Assembly (NCBI GenBank): GCA_002423325.1
Contig: DIVQ01000198.1
Coordinates: forward strand, 4,863-14,561
Direction: 5' to 3'
Origin: Anaerolineales bacterium UBA6128
Lineage (GTDB): Bacteria > Chloroflexota > Anaerolineae > UBA1429
DNA length: 9,699 nt
Position 1 is the stretch's first letter, and each line of letters begins with the position of its first letter. Both the position numbers and the translations under genes were made by a program. Of this stretch, positions 1 to 5,775 are shown one piece after another. Below the pieces are notes generated by a model. The model was not told the origin of the DNA, searched no databases, and saw only the letters and a program-made list of their open reading frames with translations.

Positions 1-476
1 ACCTGACGCGCGCCGCGGGCGTCTCGATTCGCAAGACCACCGCACCGTGGGAACAGGTACGTGAGGTGGTCAAAGAACCGGTGGCCTTCCTCTTGCGCTA
101 CGCCGACGGCCTCGAAGCCGTCAACCTGCTGCTCAACGGCTACAGCCAGTCGTTTGCGTTTGCCGGCCAGACGTCTGCGGGCATCGAGGCCTGCGAGTTC
201 TACCTGCAGGACGGCAGGCCGTACGGGCATTTCAGCTACCTGGGTCGAAACATCGAAGAGATGTTCCTCACCGGCGAGCCCACCTACCCGGTCGAGCGCA
301 CACTGCTCACCACGGGCGTCCTTGCGGCCGCAATGCAGTCGCGTCACGAGGGGCACGTCTGGTTGCAGACGCCTCATCTAGCGGTATGCTACACGCCGTC
401 GCGCCTCGTGCCCCACCGCCCGATGGGGCCCGAGCCCACCGGCGCCACCATCTCGCCCTGGCCGCCCCAGCCCTGA
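1..476 (+). CDS. C-terminal part of an uncharacterised protein, possibly Gfo/Idh/MocA-related (5' truncated)
   Basis: The reading frame is open from base 3 to the TGA at 474-476, giving about 157 residues; the start lies upstream of the window. The part that looks conserved covers roughly residues 27-137: a segment with RYADGLEAVNLLLNGY, then GHFSYLGRNIEEMFLTGEP, then YPVERTLLTTGVLAAAMQSR and a closing TPHLAVCY. From memory, the YPVERTLLTTG and TPHLA pattern occurs near the C-terminus of Gfo/Idh/MocA-like putative sugar or polyol oxidoreductases. No nucleotide-binding N-terminus is visible to confirm this, so the function is open. The last 20 or so residues are rich in Pro and look like a non-conserved tail. 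The gene ends 47 bases before nadA on the same strand and could be co-transcribed with it, but there is no functional link to NAD synthesis. Confidence 0.75.
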   Translation, partial: LTRAAGVSIRKTTAPWEQVREVVKEPVAFLLRYADGLEAVNLLLNGYSQSFAFAGQTSAGIEACEFYLQDGRPYGHFSYLGRNIEEMFLTGEPTYPVERTLLTTGVLAAAMQSRHEGHVWLQTPHLAVCYTPSRLVPHRPMGPEPTGATISPWPPQP

Positions 477-523
477 GCACAATGCCGGGTTCACATCTTG
501 GTGCCATCTTGGGAGCAAAACAC

Positions 524-1582
524 ATGACCGCTCTGCCCTCGCAATACAACGAGATGACCGATGAGCAGGTGCTCGCCGCCATCGTCCGCGCCAAGGCGAC
601 GCTCGGCGATGAGCTCACGATCCTGGGGCATCACTATCAGCGCGACGAGGTCGTCCAGTTTGCCGATGCGCGCGGCGATTCGCTGGGCCTTTCACAGCAG
701 GCTGCACGCACGACTGCGCGCTATATCGTCTTTTGCGGCGTCTACTTTATGGCCGAGACGGCGGCGATCCTGTGCCAGCCCGACCAGATCGTGATGCAGC
801 CCGCCATTGAGGCGATGTGTCCGATGGCCGCCATGGCCAACGATCGCGAGGCCTCAAAGGCTTGGAGTGCGCTCAGCGCCGTGTGGGGCGACGACCTCAT
901 CCCGATCACCTACCAGAACTCGGTCGCCGAGCTCAAAGCTTTTGTGGGCCGGAACGGGGGCGCCGTCTGTACGTCCTCTAACGCCGACGCGCTGTTCCGT
1001 TGGGCCTTTGCCCAAAAGCGCCATATCCTGTTCATGCCCGACCGTTGGCTGGGCACCAATACGGCGCTTGCAATGGGCATCCCGCCCAGGGAAATCGGCC
1101 TGTGGGACCGCGATAGCACCGACGCCGCCGATCTCGCCCATTGCAGGCTGGTTGTGTGGCCCGGCTTTTGCTACGTCCACAGCAGATTCAGCGTTGAAGA
1201 TGTCAAAGCCGCCCGCGCCAGGTACCCCGGCGCGCTGATCATCGTGCATCCCGAGTCAGACGCCGCCGTGGTGGCGCGCTCCGACGCCACCGGCTCAACC
1301 ACCGGCATCATCGATTATGTTGAGCGGGCGCCCGCCGGCGCCACCATCGTAGTCGGCACAGAGTGGCACCTCGTGCATCGGTTGGGGCGCCAGTTCACCG
1401 ATCGACGCGTCGTGCCGCTGCGCCGCTCCTCGTGCCGCACGATGGAGATGACGACCATTCGCCACCTGCTCTACGTGCTGGACGGAATCCTGGCGGGCGA
1501 GCCGCGCAATATCATCTCCGTGGATGGAGACATCGCAACCTGGGCACGCGTAGCCCTGGACAGAATGTTGAGGTTGAGCTAG
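524..1582 (+). CDS. nadA: Quinolinate synthase NadA
   Basis: This encodes cytosolic quinolinate synthase, the [4Fe-4S] enzyme that condenses iminoaspartate (from NadB) with dihydroxyacetone phosphate to form quinolinate in de novo NAD synthesis. The 352-residue product shows the family pattern in order: GHHYQ (35-39), VFCGVYFMAE (69-78), ITYQNS (128-133), VCTSSNA (148-154), VHSRF (218-222), VHPE (241-244), TEWHLVHRL (279-287). The likely cluster ligands are Cys99 (MCPMA), Cys149 (VCTSSNA) and Cys304 (SCRTMEM), one per repeated domain. The open frame extends upstream to 386, but ATG 524 is preferred: it has GGGAG at 511-515 eight bases upstream and gives the normal N-terminus. The gene ends two bases before nadB, so the pair is almost certainly one operon. 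No clear promoter was seen in the 47 bases upstream. Confidence 0.96.
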   Translation: MTALPSQYNEMTDEQVLAAIVRAKATLGDELTILGHHYQRDEVVQFADARGDSLGLSQQAARTTARYIVFCGVYFMAETAAILCQPDQIVMQPAIEAMCPMAAMANDREASKAWSALSAVWGDDLIPITYQNSVAELKAFVGRNGGAVCTSSNADALFRWAFAQKRHILFMPDRWLGTNTALAMGIPPREIGLWDRDSTDAADLAHCRLVVWPGFCYVHSRFSVEDVKAARARYPGALIIVHPESDAAVVARSDATGSTTGIIDYVERAPAGATIVVGTEWHLVHRLGRQFTDRRVVPLRRSSCRTMEMTTIRHLLYVLDGILAGEPRNIISVDGDIATWARVALDRMLRLS

Positions 1583-1584
1583 AG

Positions 1585-3171
1585 ATGTTGGAAATGACCG
1601 AACTGCTCACGTGCGACGTCCTGATTATCGGCTGTGGCATTGCCGGCGCAACCGCGGCGCTGGAGCTGGCGCGCGACCCTTCGTTGCGCATCATTGTCGT
1701 GACCAAGGCCGAGGACCCGCACGACACGAACACGTGGCACGCCCAGGGCGGCATCATCTACAAGGGCGACGAGGATTCGCCCGACAAACTGGCAGCCGAC
1801 CTGATTCGTGCCGGCGATGATATGAACAACCGACGCGCGGTACGCATCCTGGCAGAGGACGGTCCGCGGCTGGTGCGGGAGTTGTTGATCGAAAAGTACA
1901 AAGTGCCGTTTACGCTCGACGCCGACTGCAACCTGGAATTCACGCGCGAGGCCGCGCACTCGGTCAGTCGCATCCTGCACGCCAACGACGCCACGGGACG
2001 CGCGATCCAGGAACAACTGGTCAAGGCGCTGCACACGCACGACAACATCCACCTGTTGACCGACCACACCGCCGTGGATCTGCTCACGCCCGCCCACCAC
2101 TCGCTCGATCGGCTGGCCAACTACGAGCCGCTCTCGTGTGTGGGTGCGTATGTCTATGATCAGCACGCGCTCTGCGTACGTCGCGTGCTGGCCAAGACCA
2201 CAGTGCTGGCCACCGGCGGACTGGGACAGATCTTTTTGTACACCAGCAACCCGTCGGGCGCGACGGGCGACGGCCTGGCCATGGCCGACCGCGCCGGCGC
2301 GCGCATCATCAACGCCGAATACGTCCAATTTCACCCGACCACCTTCTACCATCAGGGGCAGGCGCGTTTCCTGGTGAGCGAAGCGTTGCGCGGCGAGGGC
2401 GCTCGTCTGCTCAACTCTCGTGGCGAGCGCTTCATGGAGCGCTACGCGCCCGAGTGGAAAGAGCTCGCCCCACGCGACGTGGTGGCACGCAGTATTCACC
2501 TCGAGATGCTGCGCACCGGGTCGCCCTGTGTCTACCTCGACATCGCCTCGGTCATGCCGGCCGCGCGCATCGCGGAGCGTTTTCCCACGATCCGCGGCTA
2601 CTGCCAGGAGTACGACGTAGACCCCGCGCACGAGCCGATCCCGGTCGTGCCCGCCGCACACTACTTTTGCGGCGGCATTTGGGTCGACGAGTGGGGCATC
2701 ACGAACATGGAGCGCCTGTACGCCATCGGCGAGGTCTCGTGTACGGGCGTGCATGGTGCCAACCGTCTGGGCAGCGCGTCGCTGCTTGAGGGCCTGGTAT
2801 GGGGAGACCGCGCCGCGCAGGACATCCGGCGCCGGCTGCCAGACCTGTCGGTCTACCCACAGGACAAGATCCCGCCGTGGCGGGAGACGGGCGTCACCGA
2901 CGAGGCCGACCCGGTGCTGGTCGAGAACGACATGCTGACCATTCGCCACACGATGTGGTACTATGTCGGGCTGGTGCGCAGCCAGAAGCGCTTGGGGCGC
3001 GCGCTTGGCGATCTCAGCGTGCTTCAGCAGGATATCGACAAGTTCTACCGCACTTCGCGCATGAACGAGCGCGTGATCAGTCTGCGCAATGCGGTGCTTG
3101 CGGCCACGATCGTGGCCCGTTCGGCTTGGGCCAACCCTGAAAGTCACGGTTGCCACTTTCGCGAGGATTGA
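1585..3171 (+). CDS. nadB: L-aspartate oxidase NadB
   Basis: This encodes the FAD enzyme that oxidises L-aspartate to iminoaspartate, which NadA uses directly. The product is 528 residues, close to the 540 of E. coli NadB. It has the FAD dinucleotide fold IIGCGIAG (14-21), WHAQGG (51-56), the TREAAHS loop (120-126), ILHANDATG (130-138), LATGGLGQ (208-215), EYVQFHPT (245-252), SEALRGEGA (265-273), PAAHYFCGGI (356-365) and GANRLGSASLLEG (391-403). The residues that bind dicarboxylate in the succinate dehydrogenase/NadB superfamily are present: Glu122, His250, Arg269, His359 and Arg394. The C-terminal helical domain ends in ANPESHGCHFRED, typical of NadB. ATG 1585 lies just after the nadA stop, with GAGG at 1570-1573 inside the end of nadA; ATG 1594 is an alternative start. 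The frame is open further upstream but overlaps nadA. Confidence 0.96.
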   Translation: MLEMTELLTCDVLIIGCGIAGATAALELARDPSLRIIVVTKAEDPHDTNTWHAQGGIIYKGDEDSPDKLAADLIRAGDDMNNRRAVRILAEDGPRLVRELLIEKYKVPFTLDADCNLEFTREAAHSVSRILHANDATGRAIQEQLVKALHTHDNIHLLTDHTAVDLLTPAHHSLDRLANYEPLSCVGAYVYDQHALCVRRVLAKTTVLATGGLGQIFLYTSNPSGATGDGLAMADRAGARIINAEYVQFHPTTFYHQGQARFLVSEALRGEGARLLNSRGERFMERYAPEWKELAPRDVVARSIHLEMLRTGSPCVYLDIASVMPAARIAERFPTIRGYCQEYDVDPAHEPIPVVPAAHYFCGGIWVDEWGITNMERLYAIGEVSCTGVHGANRLGSASLLEGLVWGDRAAQDIRRRLPDLSVYPQDKIPPWRETGVTDEADPVLVENDMLTIRHTMWYYVGLVRSQKRLGRALGDLSVLQQDIDKFYRTSRMNERVISLRNAVLAATIVARSAWANPESHGCHFRED

Positions 3172-3178
3172 GTATCCT
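3150..3178 (+). promoter_or_regulatory. Candidate sigma70-type promoter for the glycosyltransferase gene
   Basis: TTGCCA at 3150-3155 (5 of 6 to TTGACA) and TATCCT at 3173-3178 (4 of 6 to TATAAT) are separated by 17 bases. The -35 box lies within the last nadB codons and the -10 box just after its stop. Transcription would start near 3185, leaving a leader of about 60 bases before the glycosyltransferase ATG. This would uncouple the gene from nadAB. It is pattern matching only. Confidence 0.4.
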
Positions 3179-3244
3179 GCGACGGCTCCTGGCAACGCAG
3201 TCCTGGCTATTGTTCCATCATCATTACTTCGGAGGCCCTTGCCC

Positions 3245-4441
3245 ATGCGGGTGCTGATGGCCAGCCATGGCTACCCACCGACAGTCAGTGGCGTCACGCT
3301 GGTGGTACAAAAAGTAGCTCGCGGACTCGTCGCCAACGGGCATGAGGTCATGGTGATCACCGCCACCGAGCGCGATGACCCCTACACTGACGTCGACGAG
3401 GGCGTGCGGTTGAAACGCGTGCACGCCTACGCCAACCCCTACTGGCCCGAGGGTCCCGTCCCCCATATGACGCGCGAGGAGATGGACGAGACCATCGCGG
3501 ATTTCGCCCCCGACGTGTTGCACATCCACGACGCCGCACTGCTGGGATTGCGGGTCGTGGGGGCGGGCCACCGCGCCAGGCTGCCCGTGCTGGGCAGTGT
3601 CTACTATGTCCCCGAGTTTGTCACCCACTATATCGGTGCCGGCGTGGTCGATGATATGATCGAGTCTCTCGGTTGGACCTACTCGGTCTGGCTGTATGAC
3701 CGCTGCGACCACGTCGTGTTCGGCACGCAGGCCCATCGCAAGCTCTTTGTGGATCAGGGCCTCAAGCCACCCACCAGCATCATCACGAATGGCATTGATA
3801 CGTCGCACTATCACAACAACGGTCACCGCGATGCTGACTTGGAGCGTCGCTACCAACTGCCCCAAGGCCAGCGTTTGCTGTTTGTGAGCCGTCTCGCGCG
3901 CGATAAACGCATTGACGTGTTGCTGGAGACCATGGTAATAGTGCGCCAGCGCTGTCCCAACACGCACCTGATTCTGGTGGGGAAGGGGCCCGACCGTGAA
4001 CGCCTGCAGGGGTTGGTCGAGGCGCATGGACTGCAAGCGGCCGTGCACTTTTTGGGGTTTGTGCCCGAGGAGGACCTGCCGGCGATCTATCGTGCCGCCG
4101 ACCTGTTTGTGATGGCCTCTACCTGCGAGGTGCAGAGCTTGCCCACCCTCGAGGCGCTGGCTACCGGTCTGCCGGTGGTCGCCGCGGACGCCGTGGCCCT
4201 GCCGGAGATCGTCCTGGACGGCGTCGATGGCTATCTGGTGCCGCCGCTGAACGCCCGCGCCATGGCCGACGCCGTCTGCCGCATCCTGAACGACCCCGAC
4301 CTGGCGCACAGGCTCGGTCAGGCAGGCTGCGCCATCGCCCGCGAACACGCTAACGAACGCACGATCGCCCTTTACGAGCAGACGCTGAGCGCCCTGTGCC
4401 ACCGGCCCGCGCGGGCCCAGGATGCAGCCACCCCGCTCTAG
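3245..4441 (+). CDS. GT4-type glycosyltransferase (GT-B fold)
   Basis: The 398-residue product is a retaining GT-B glycosyltransferase of the CAZy GT4 type, a cytosolic or membrane-associated enzyme that moves a sugar from a nucleotide-sugar donor to an acceptor. The N-terminal acceptor domain begins with MRVLMASHGYPPTVSGV, containing the Gly-rich loop at 16-17, and includes HIHDA (93-97). The C-terminal donor domain contains TNGID (181-185), FVSRLARDKRID (213-224; Arg216 and Lys221 are the expected diphosphate contacts), LILVGKGPDRERL (242-254), and the E-x7-E motif at Glu295 and Glu303 within CEVQSLPTLE. There is no signal peptide or membrane span. The general look resembles diacylglycerol glucosyltransferases and other GT4 members, but the acceptor cannot be read from sequence. 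ATG 3245 has GGAGG at 3231-3235, nine bases upstream. The TAG stop lies within the CTAG that borders the hairpin element. Confidence 0.9.
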   Translation: MRVLMASHGYPPTVSGVTLVVQKVARGLVANGHEVMVITATERDDPYTDVDEGVRLKRVHAYANPYWPEGPVPHMTREEMDETIADFAPDVLHIHDAALLGLRVVGAGHRARLPVLGSVYYVPEFVTHYIGAGVVDDMIESLGWTYSVWLYDRCDHVVFGTQAHRKLFVDQGLKPPTSIITNGIDTSHYHNNGHRDADLERRYQLPQGQRLLFVSRLARDKRIDVLLETMVIVRQRCPNTHLILVGKGPDRERLQGLVEAHGLQAAVHFLGFVPEEDLPAIYRAADLFVMASTCEVQSLPTLEALATGLPVVAADAVALPEIVLDGVDGYLVPPLNARAMADAVCRILNDPDLAHRLGQAGCAIAREHANERTIALYEQTLSALCHRPARAQDAATPL

Positions 4442-4451
4442 GAGGGCACTG

Positions 4452-4487
4452 AAAAAAGCCCCCCCGTCGCCGGCGACGGCCCGGGCT
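4452..4487 (-). terminator. Candidate rho-independent terminator for the alpha/beta hydrolase gene
   Basis: Read on the minus strand, an outer 5-bp stem (4483-4487 with 4457-4461) encloses a small internal loop and the palindrome CCGTCGCCGGCGACGG (4464-4479). A run of T follows directly (A6 on the plus strand at 4452-4457). It lies about 165 bases past the hydrolase stop and inside the left end of the hairpin element. Confidence 0.5.
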
Positions 4488-4619
4488 GAAGCCGGGGCCT
4501 GCGCTGCAAAGCCTGCTAAAGCAGGCTGGCATTGGTTTTATGCGGTTTTCTAGCCCCCGAAGGGGGCGCGCCAGGGCACTGGCGACGCGACGCAGACCCG
4601 GGCCTCGGCCCGGGGAGCG

Positions 4620-4639
4620 GCCGGAAACGCCGGCTTTTT
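4620..4639 (+). terminator. Candidate rho-independent terminator for the glycosyltransferase gene
   Basis: The hairpin GCCGG (4620-4624), AAACG loop, CCGGC (4630-4634) is followed at once by five T (4635-4639) on the plus strand. It is formed by the right end of the hairpin element, about 180 bases after the glycosyltransferase stop. The stable 8-bp stem at 4597-4614 lies just upstream and may help. Confidence 0.55.
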
Positions 4640-4649
4640 CAGCGGGTTC

Positions 4650-5618
4650 CTAGGGGTTGCGCGCCTCGGCCGCAAGCACCAAGAGCCGCTGGTTCACGAC
4701 GCCACTCTGTTCGTAGTGCGGATAGTGGCCTGCATCGGAGATGGTCTCAACGTCGGCCGCGGGCATCCGCCCAACCCACGCATCGACCTGCTCCCCCGTC
4801 ACAACGCGATCGTCGCTGCCCAGCAGCACGAGCACGGGAACGTCCAGACCCTCAAGCGCCTCGGGCAGATCGCTGTCGGCAGGCGTTAGCACCATCGCCT
4901 CCACCGCGGCGATGCTGCCTTCGATGTGCGTGTAGGCACGCACCGACCGCAAATAGTCGTTGGTCACCTGCGTCTGATCCGCAAAGGCCGACTTGCGCTC
5001 CAGTCCCAGCAGCGGCCCCCCACCCCAACGCGCCCACAAAGCCGCTCGTCGCACATAGGGTATCTTCAGCGCCCACTCCCACAGGGGATCTTCCTGACGC
5101 TCAAGGCGCGGCGCAATCAGAACCAGTCGACCCACGAACTGCGGCTGATCGAGCGCCATCTGCAGCGCCACCGCGCTCCCCAGGTCGTGCCCGATCACGA
5201 TGGCGTCGCTCACCTGCAGGTTGTTGAGCACGCTGGCCAGCAGGTCCGCCTGCTGACGCACACTGTAGACCTGTTCGTCCGAACGTTGCGAGCGCCCATA
5301 GCCGCGCAAGTCGACGCTGATCACGCGCAACCCGCTGCGCACCAGTGCCGACGTGTTCCGCGTCCAAGTCTCTGACCCTTCTGGCGCGTGGCCGTGCACC
5401 AGCACCACACAGGGGCCCTCTTCATCACCCAACGCCTGATAGTAGATCGGCTGCCCATCGATCCAGAGCCAGGTAGATTCGGCCCGGCCATCATCCAGGC
5501 CATCCGTCTCCCAGGCGCGCGCCGCAACCAGGCCGAACGCGGTACCGAGGACGAGCGCAATCAGCGCAATCAGCAGCACAGCCAGAATAAGGTTCCAAAC
5601 AAAACGCACTACAGCCAT
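4650..5618 (-). CDS. Membrane-anchored alpha/beta hydrolase with an Asp nucleophile
   Basis: The 322-residue product starts with one strongly hydrophobic segment (about 8-32: WNLILAVLLIALIALVLGTAF) preceded by an Arg, so it is probably anchored with the catalytic domain outside the cytoplasm. The rest is an alpha/beta-hydrolase fold: VVLVHG (71-76, oxyanion region), SVDLRGYGRS (101-110), nucleophile elbow GHDLGS (143-148) with Asp145 where esterases have Ser, then an acid at Asp269 or Asp270 (GSDDRVV) and His298 (DAGHYPHYE). An Asp nucleophile is typical of epoxide hydrolases and haloalkane or haloacetate dehalogenases, so hydrolysis through an alkyl-enzyme ester is a fair inference; the substrate is unknown. 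ATG 5618 has GGAGG (5631-5627) eight bases upstream and is preferred to a GTG at 5636. A strong promoter lies 36 bases further out. The TAG stop lies in the CTAG at the edge of the hairpin element. Confidence 0.85.
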   Translation of the reverse strand: MAVVRFVWNLILAVLLIALIALVLGTAFGLVAARAWETDGLDDGRAESTWLWIDGQPIYYQALGDEEGPCVVLVHGHAPEGSETWTRNTSALVRSGLRVISVDLRGYGRSQRSDEQVYSVRQQADLLASVLNNLQVSDAIVIGHDLGSAVALQMALDQPQFVGRLVLIAPRLERQEDPLWEWALKIPYVRRAALWARWGGGPLLGLERKSAFADQTQVTNDYLRSVRAYTHIEGSIAAVEAMVLTPADSDLPEALEGLDVPVLVLLGSDDRVVTGEQVDAWVGRMPAADVETISDAGHYPHYEQSGVVNQRLLVLAAEARNP

Positions 5619-5653
5619 GCAGCAGGCCTCCGGCACCGTCGCGATGTTGACCC

Positions 5654-5682
5654 ATTCTAGCCGCGCGCGGCTGCGCTGTCAA
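5654..5682 (-). promoter_or_regulatory. Strong sigma70-type promoter for the alpha/beta hydrolase gene
   Basis: On the minus strand TTGACA (5682-5677, perfect) and TAGAAT (5659-5654, 5 of 6) are 17 bases apart. Transcription would start near 5647 and give a leader of about 30 bases that includes the GGAGG ribosome site. The spacer is almost filled by a 14-bp palindrome (5659-5672). Confidence 0.65.
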
Positions 5683-5694
5683 AGCGCTTGACAG
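5659..5694. promoter_or_regulatory. Two palindromes over the hydrolase promoter: possible operators
   Basis: AGCCGCGCGCGGCT (5659-5672) is a perfect 14-bp palindrome lying between the -35 and -10 boxes. CTGTCAAAGCGCTTGACAG (5676-5694) is a perfect 7-bp inverted repeat with a 5-base spacer; its left arm contains the minus-strand -35 box. Its right arm carries a TTGACA on the plus strand (5688-5693), facing the reductase gene, but no good -10 follows at 16-18 bases. A dimeric repressor bound here could block the hydrolase promoter. No regulator gene is in the window. Confidence 0.4.
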
Positions 5695-5775
5695 GGCTCG
5701 GCCGATCGGGTACCTACAGCGCTTGGCTCTGCGACACGCAGGTCAGCACTGCTCTCATAGAAAGGCTGTAAGACG

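Larger units (their letters stand above)
4442..4649. mobile_element. MITE-like non-coding element: seven hairpins, imperfect terminal inverted repeats, flanking CTAG
   Basis: This 208-bp stretch has no plausible gene. Its left end reads GAGGGCACTGAAAAAAGCC (4442-4460); the reverse complement of its right end reads GAACCCGCTGAAAAAGCC (4649-4632). They match at GA, at C-n-CTGAAAAA and at GCC, with one A more on the left. CTAG lies immediately outside each end (4438-4441 and 4650-4653), as expected for a 4-bp target duplication. Between the ends are consecutive hairpins: 4464-4479 (16-bp perfect palindrome), 4478-4499 (10-bp stem, one mismatch), 4511-4526 (GCCTGCTAAAGCAGGC), 4553-4567 (GCCCCC-GAA-GGGGGC), 4569-4584 (CGCCAG/CTGGCG), 4597-4614 (8-bp stem, 2-base loop) and 4620-4634. 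It may be a non-autonomous IS derivative. Some IS groups, such as IS5 relatives, are known to duplicate CTAR-type sites, but no transposase is here to assign it. A REP-type repeat or an elaborate terminator are alternatives. Confidence 0.6.

Noticed and set aside
386..523. Longer N-terminus for NadA from an upstream in-frame ATG
   Set aside because: The extra 46 residues are low-complexity, overlap the preceding gene and lack a ribosome site; ATG 524 has GGGAG at good spacing.
1258..1266. NadA has Ser where many homologues have Cys in the VHPEC motif
   Set aside because: That position is not needed as a cluster ligand; as I recall, E. coli NadA also has Ser here. The three expected cluster Cys residues are all present.
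1579..3246. A 555-codon open frame on the minus strand opposite nadB
   Set aside because: It mirrors nadB exactly, has no recognisable domain, and long antisense frames are expected opposite GC-rich genes with strong third-position bias.
3224..4402. A 392-codon minus-strand frame opposite the glycosyltransferase
   Set aside because: It is the antisense shadow of a clearly conserved gene; its composition is His/Gln/Val-rich and unlike a real family.
4464..4634. The hairpin series as a CRISPR array or tandem repeat
   Set aside because: The stems differ in sequence and spacing, with no constant repeat and no regular spacers.
4532..5227. A 231-codon plus-strand frame running from the hairpin element into the hydrolase
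   Set aside because: It is Pro/Arg/Ser-rich low-complexity translation opposite a good hydrolase gene and has no family resemblance.
5688..5716. Plus-strand TTGACA as a promoter for the reductase gene
   Set aside because: No acceptable -10 box lies 16-18 bases downstream (TACCTA at 17 matches only 2 of 6), so the TTGACA is better explained as an arm of the inverted repeat.
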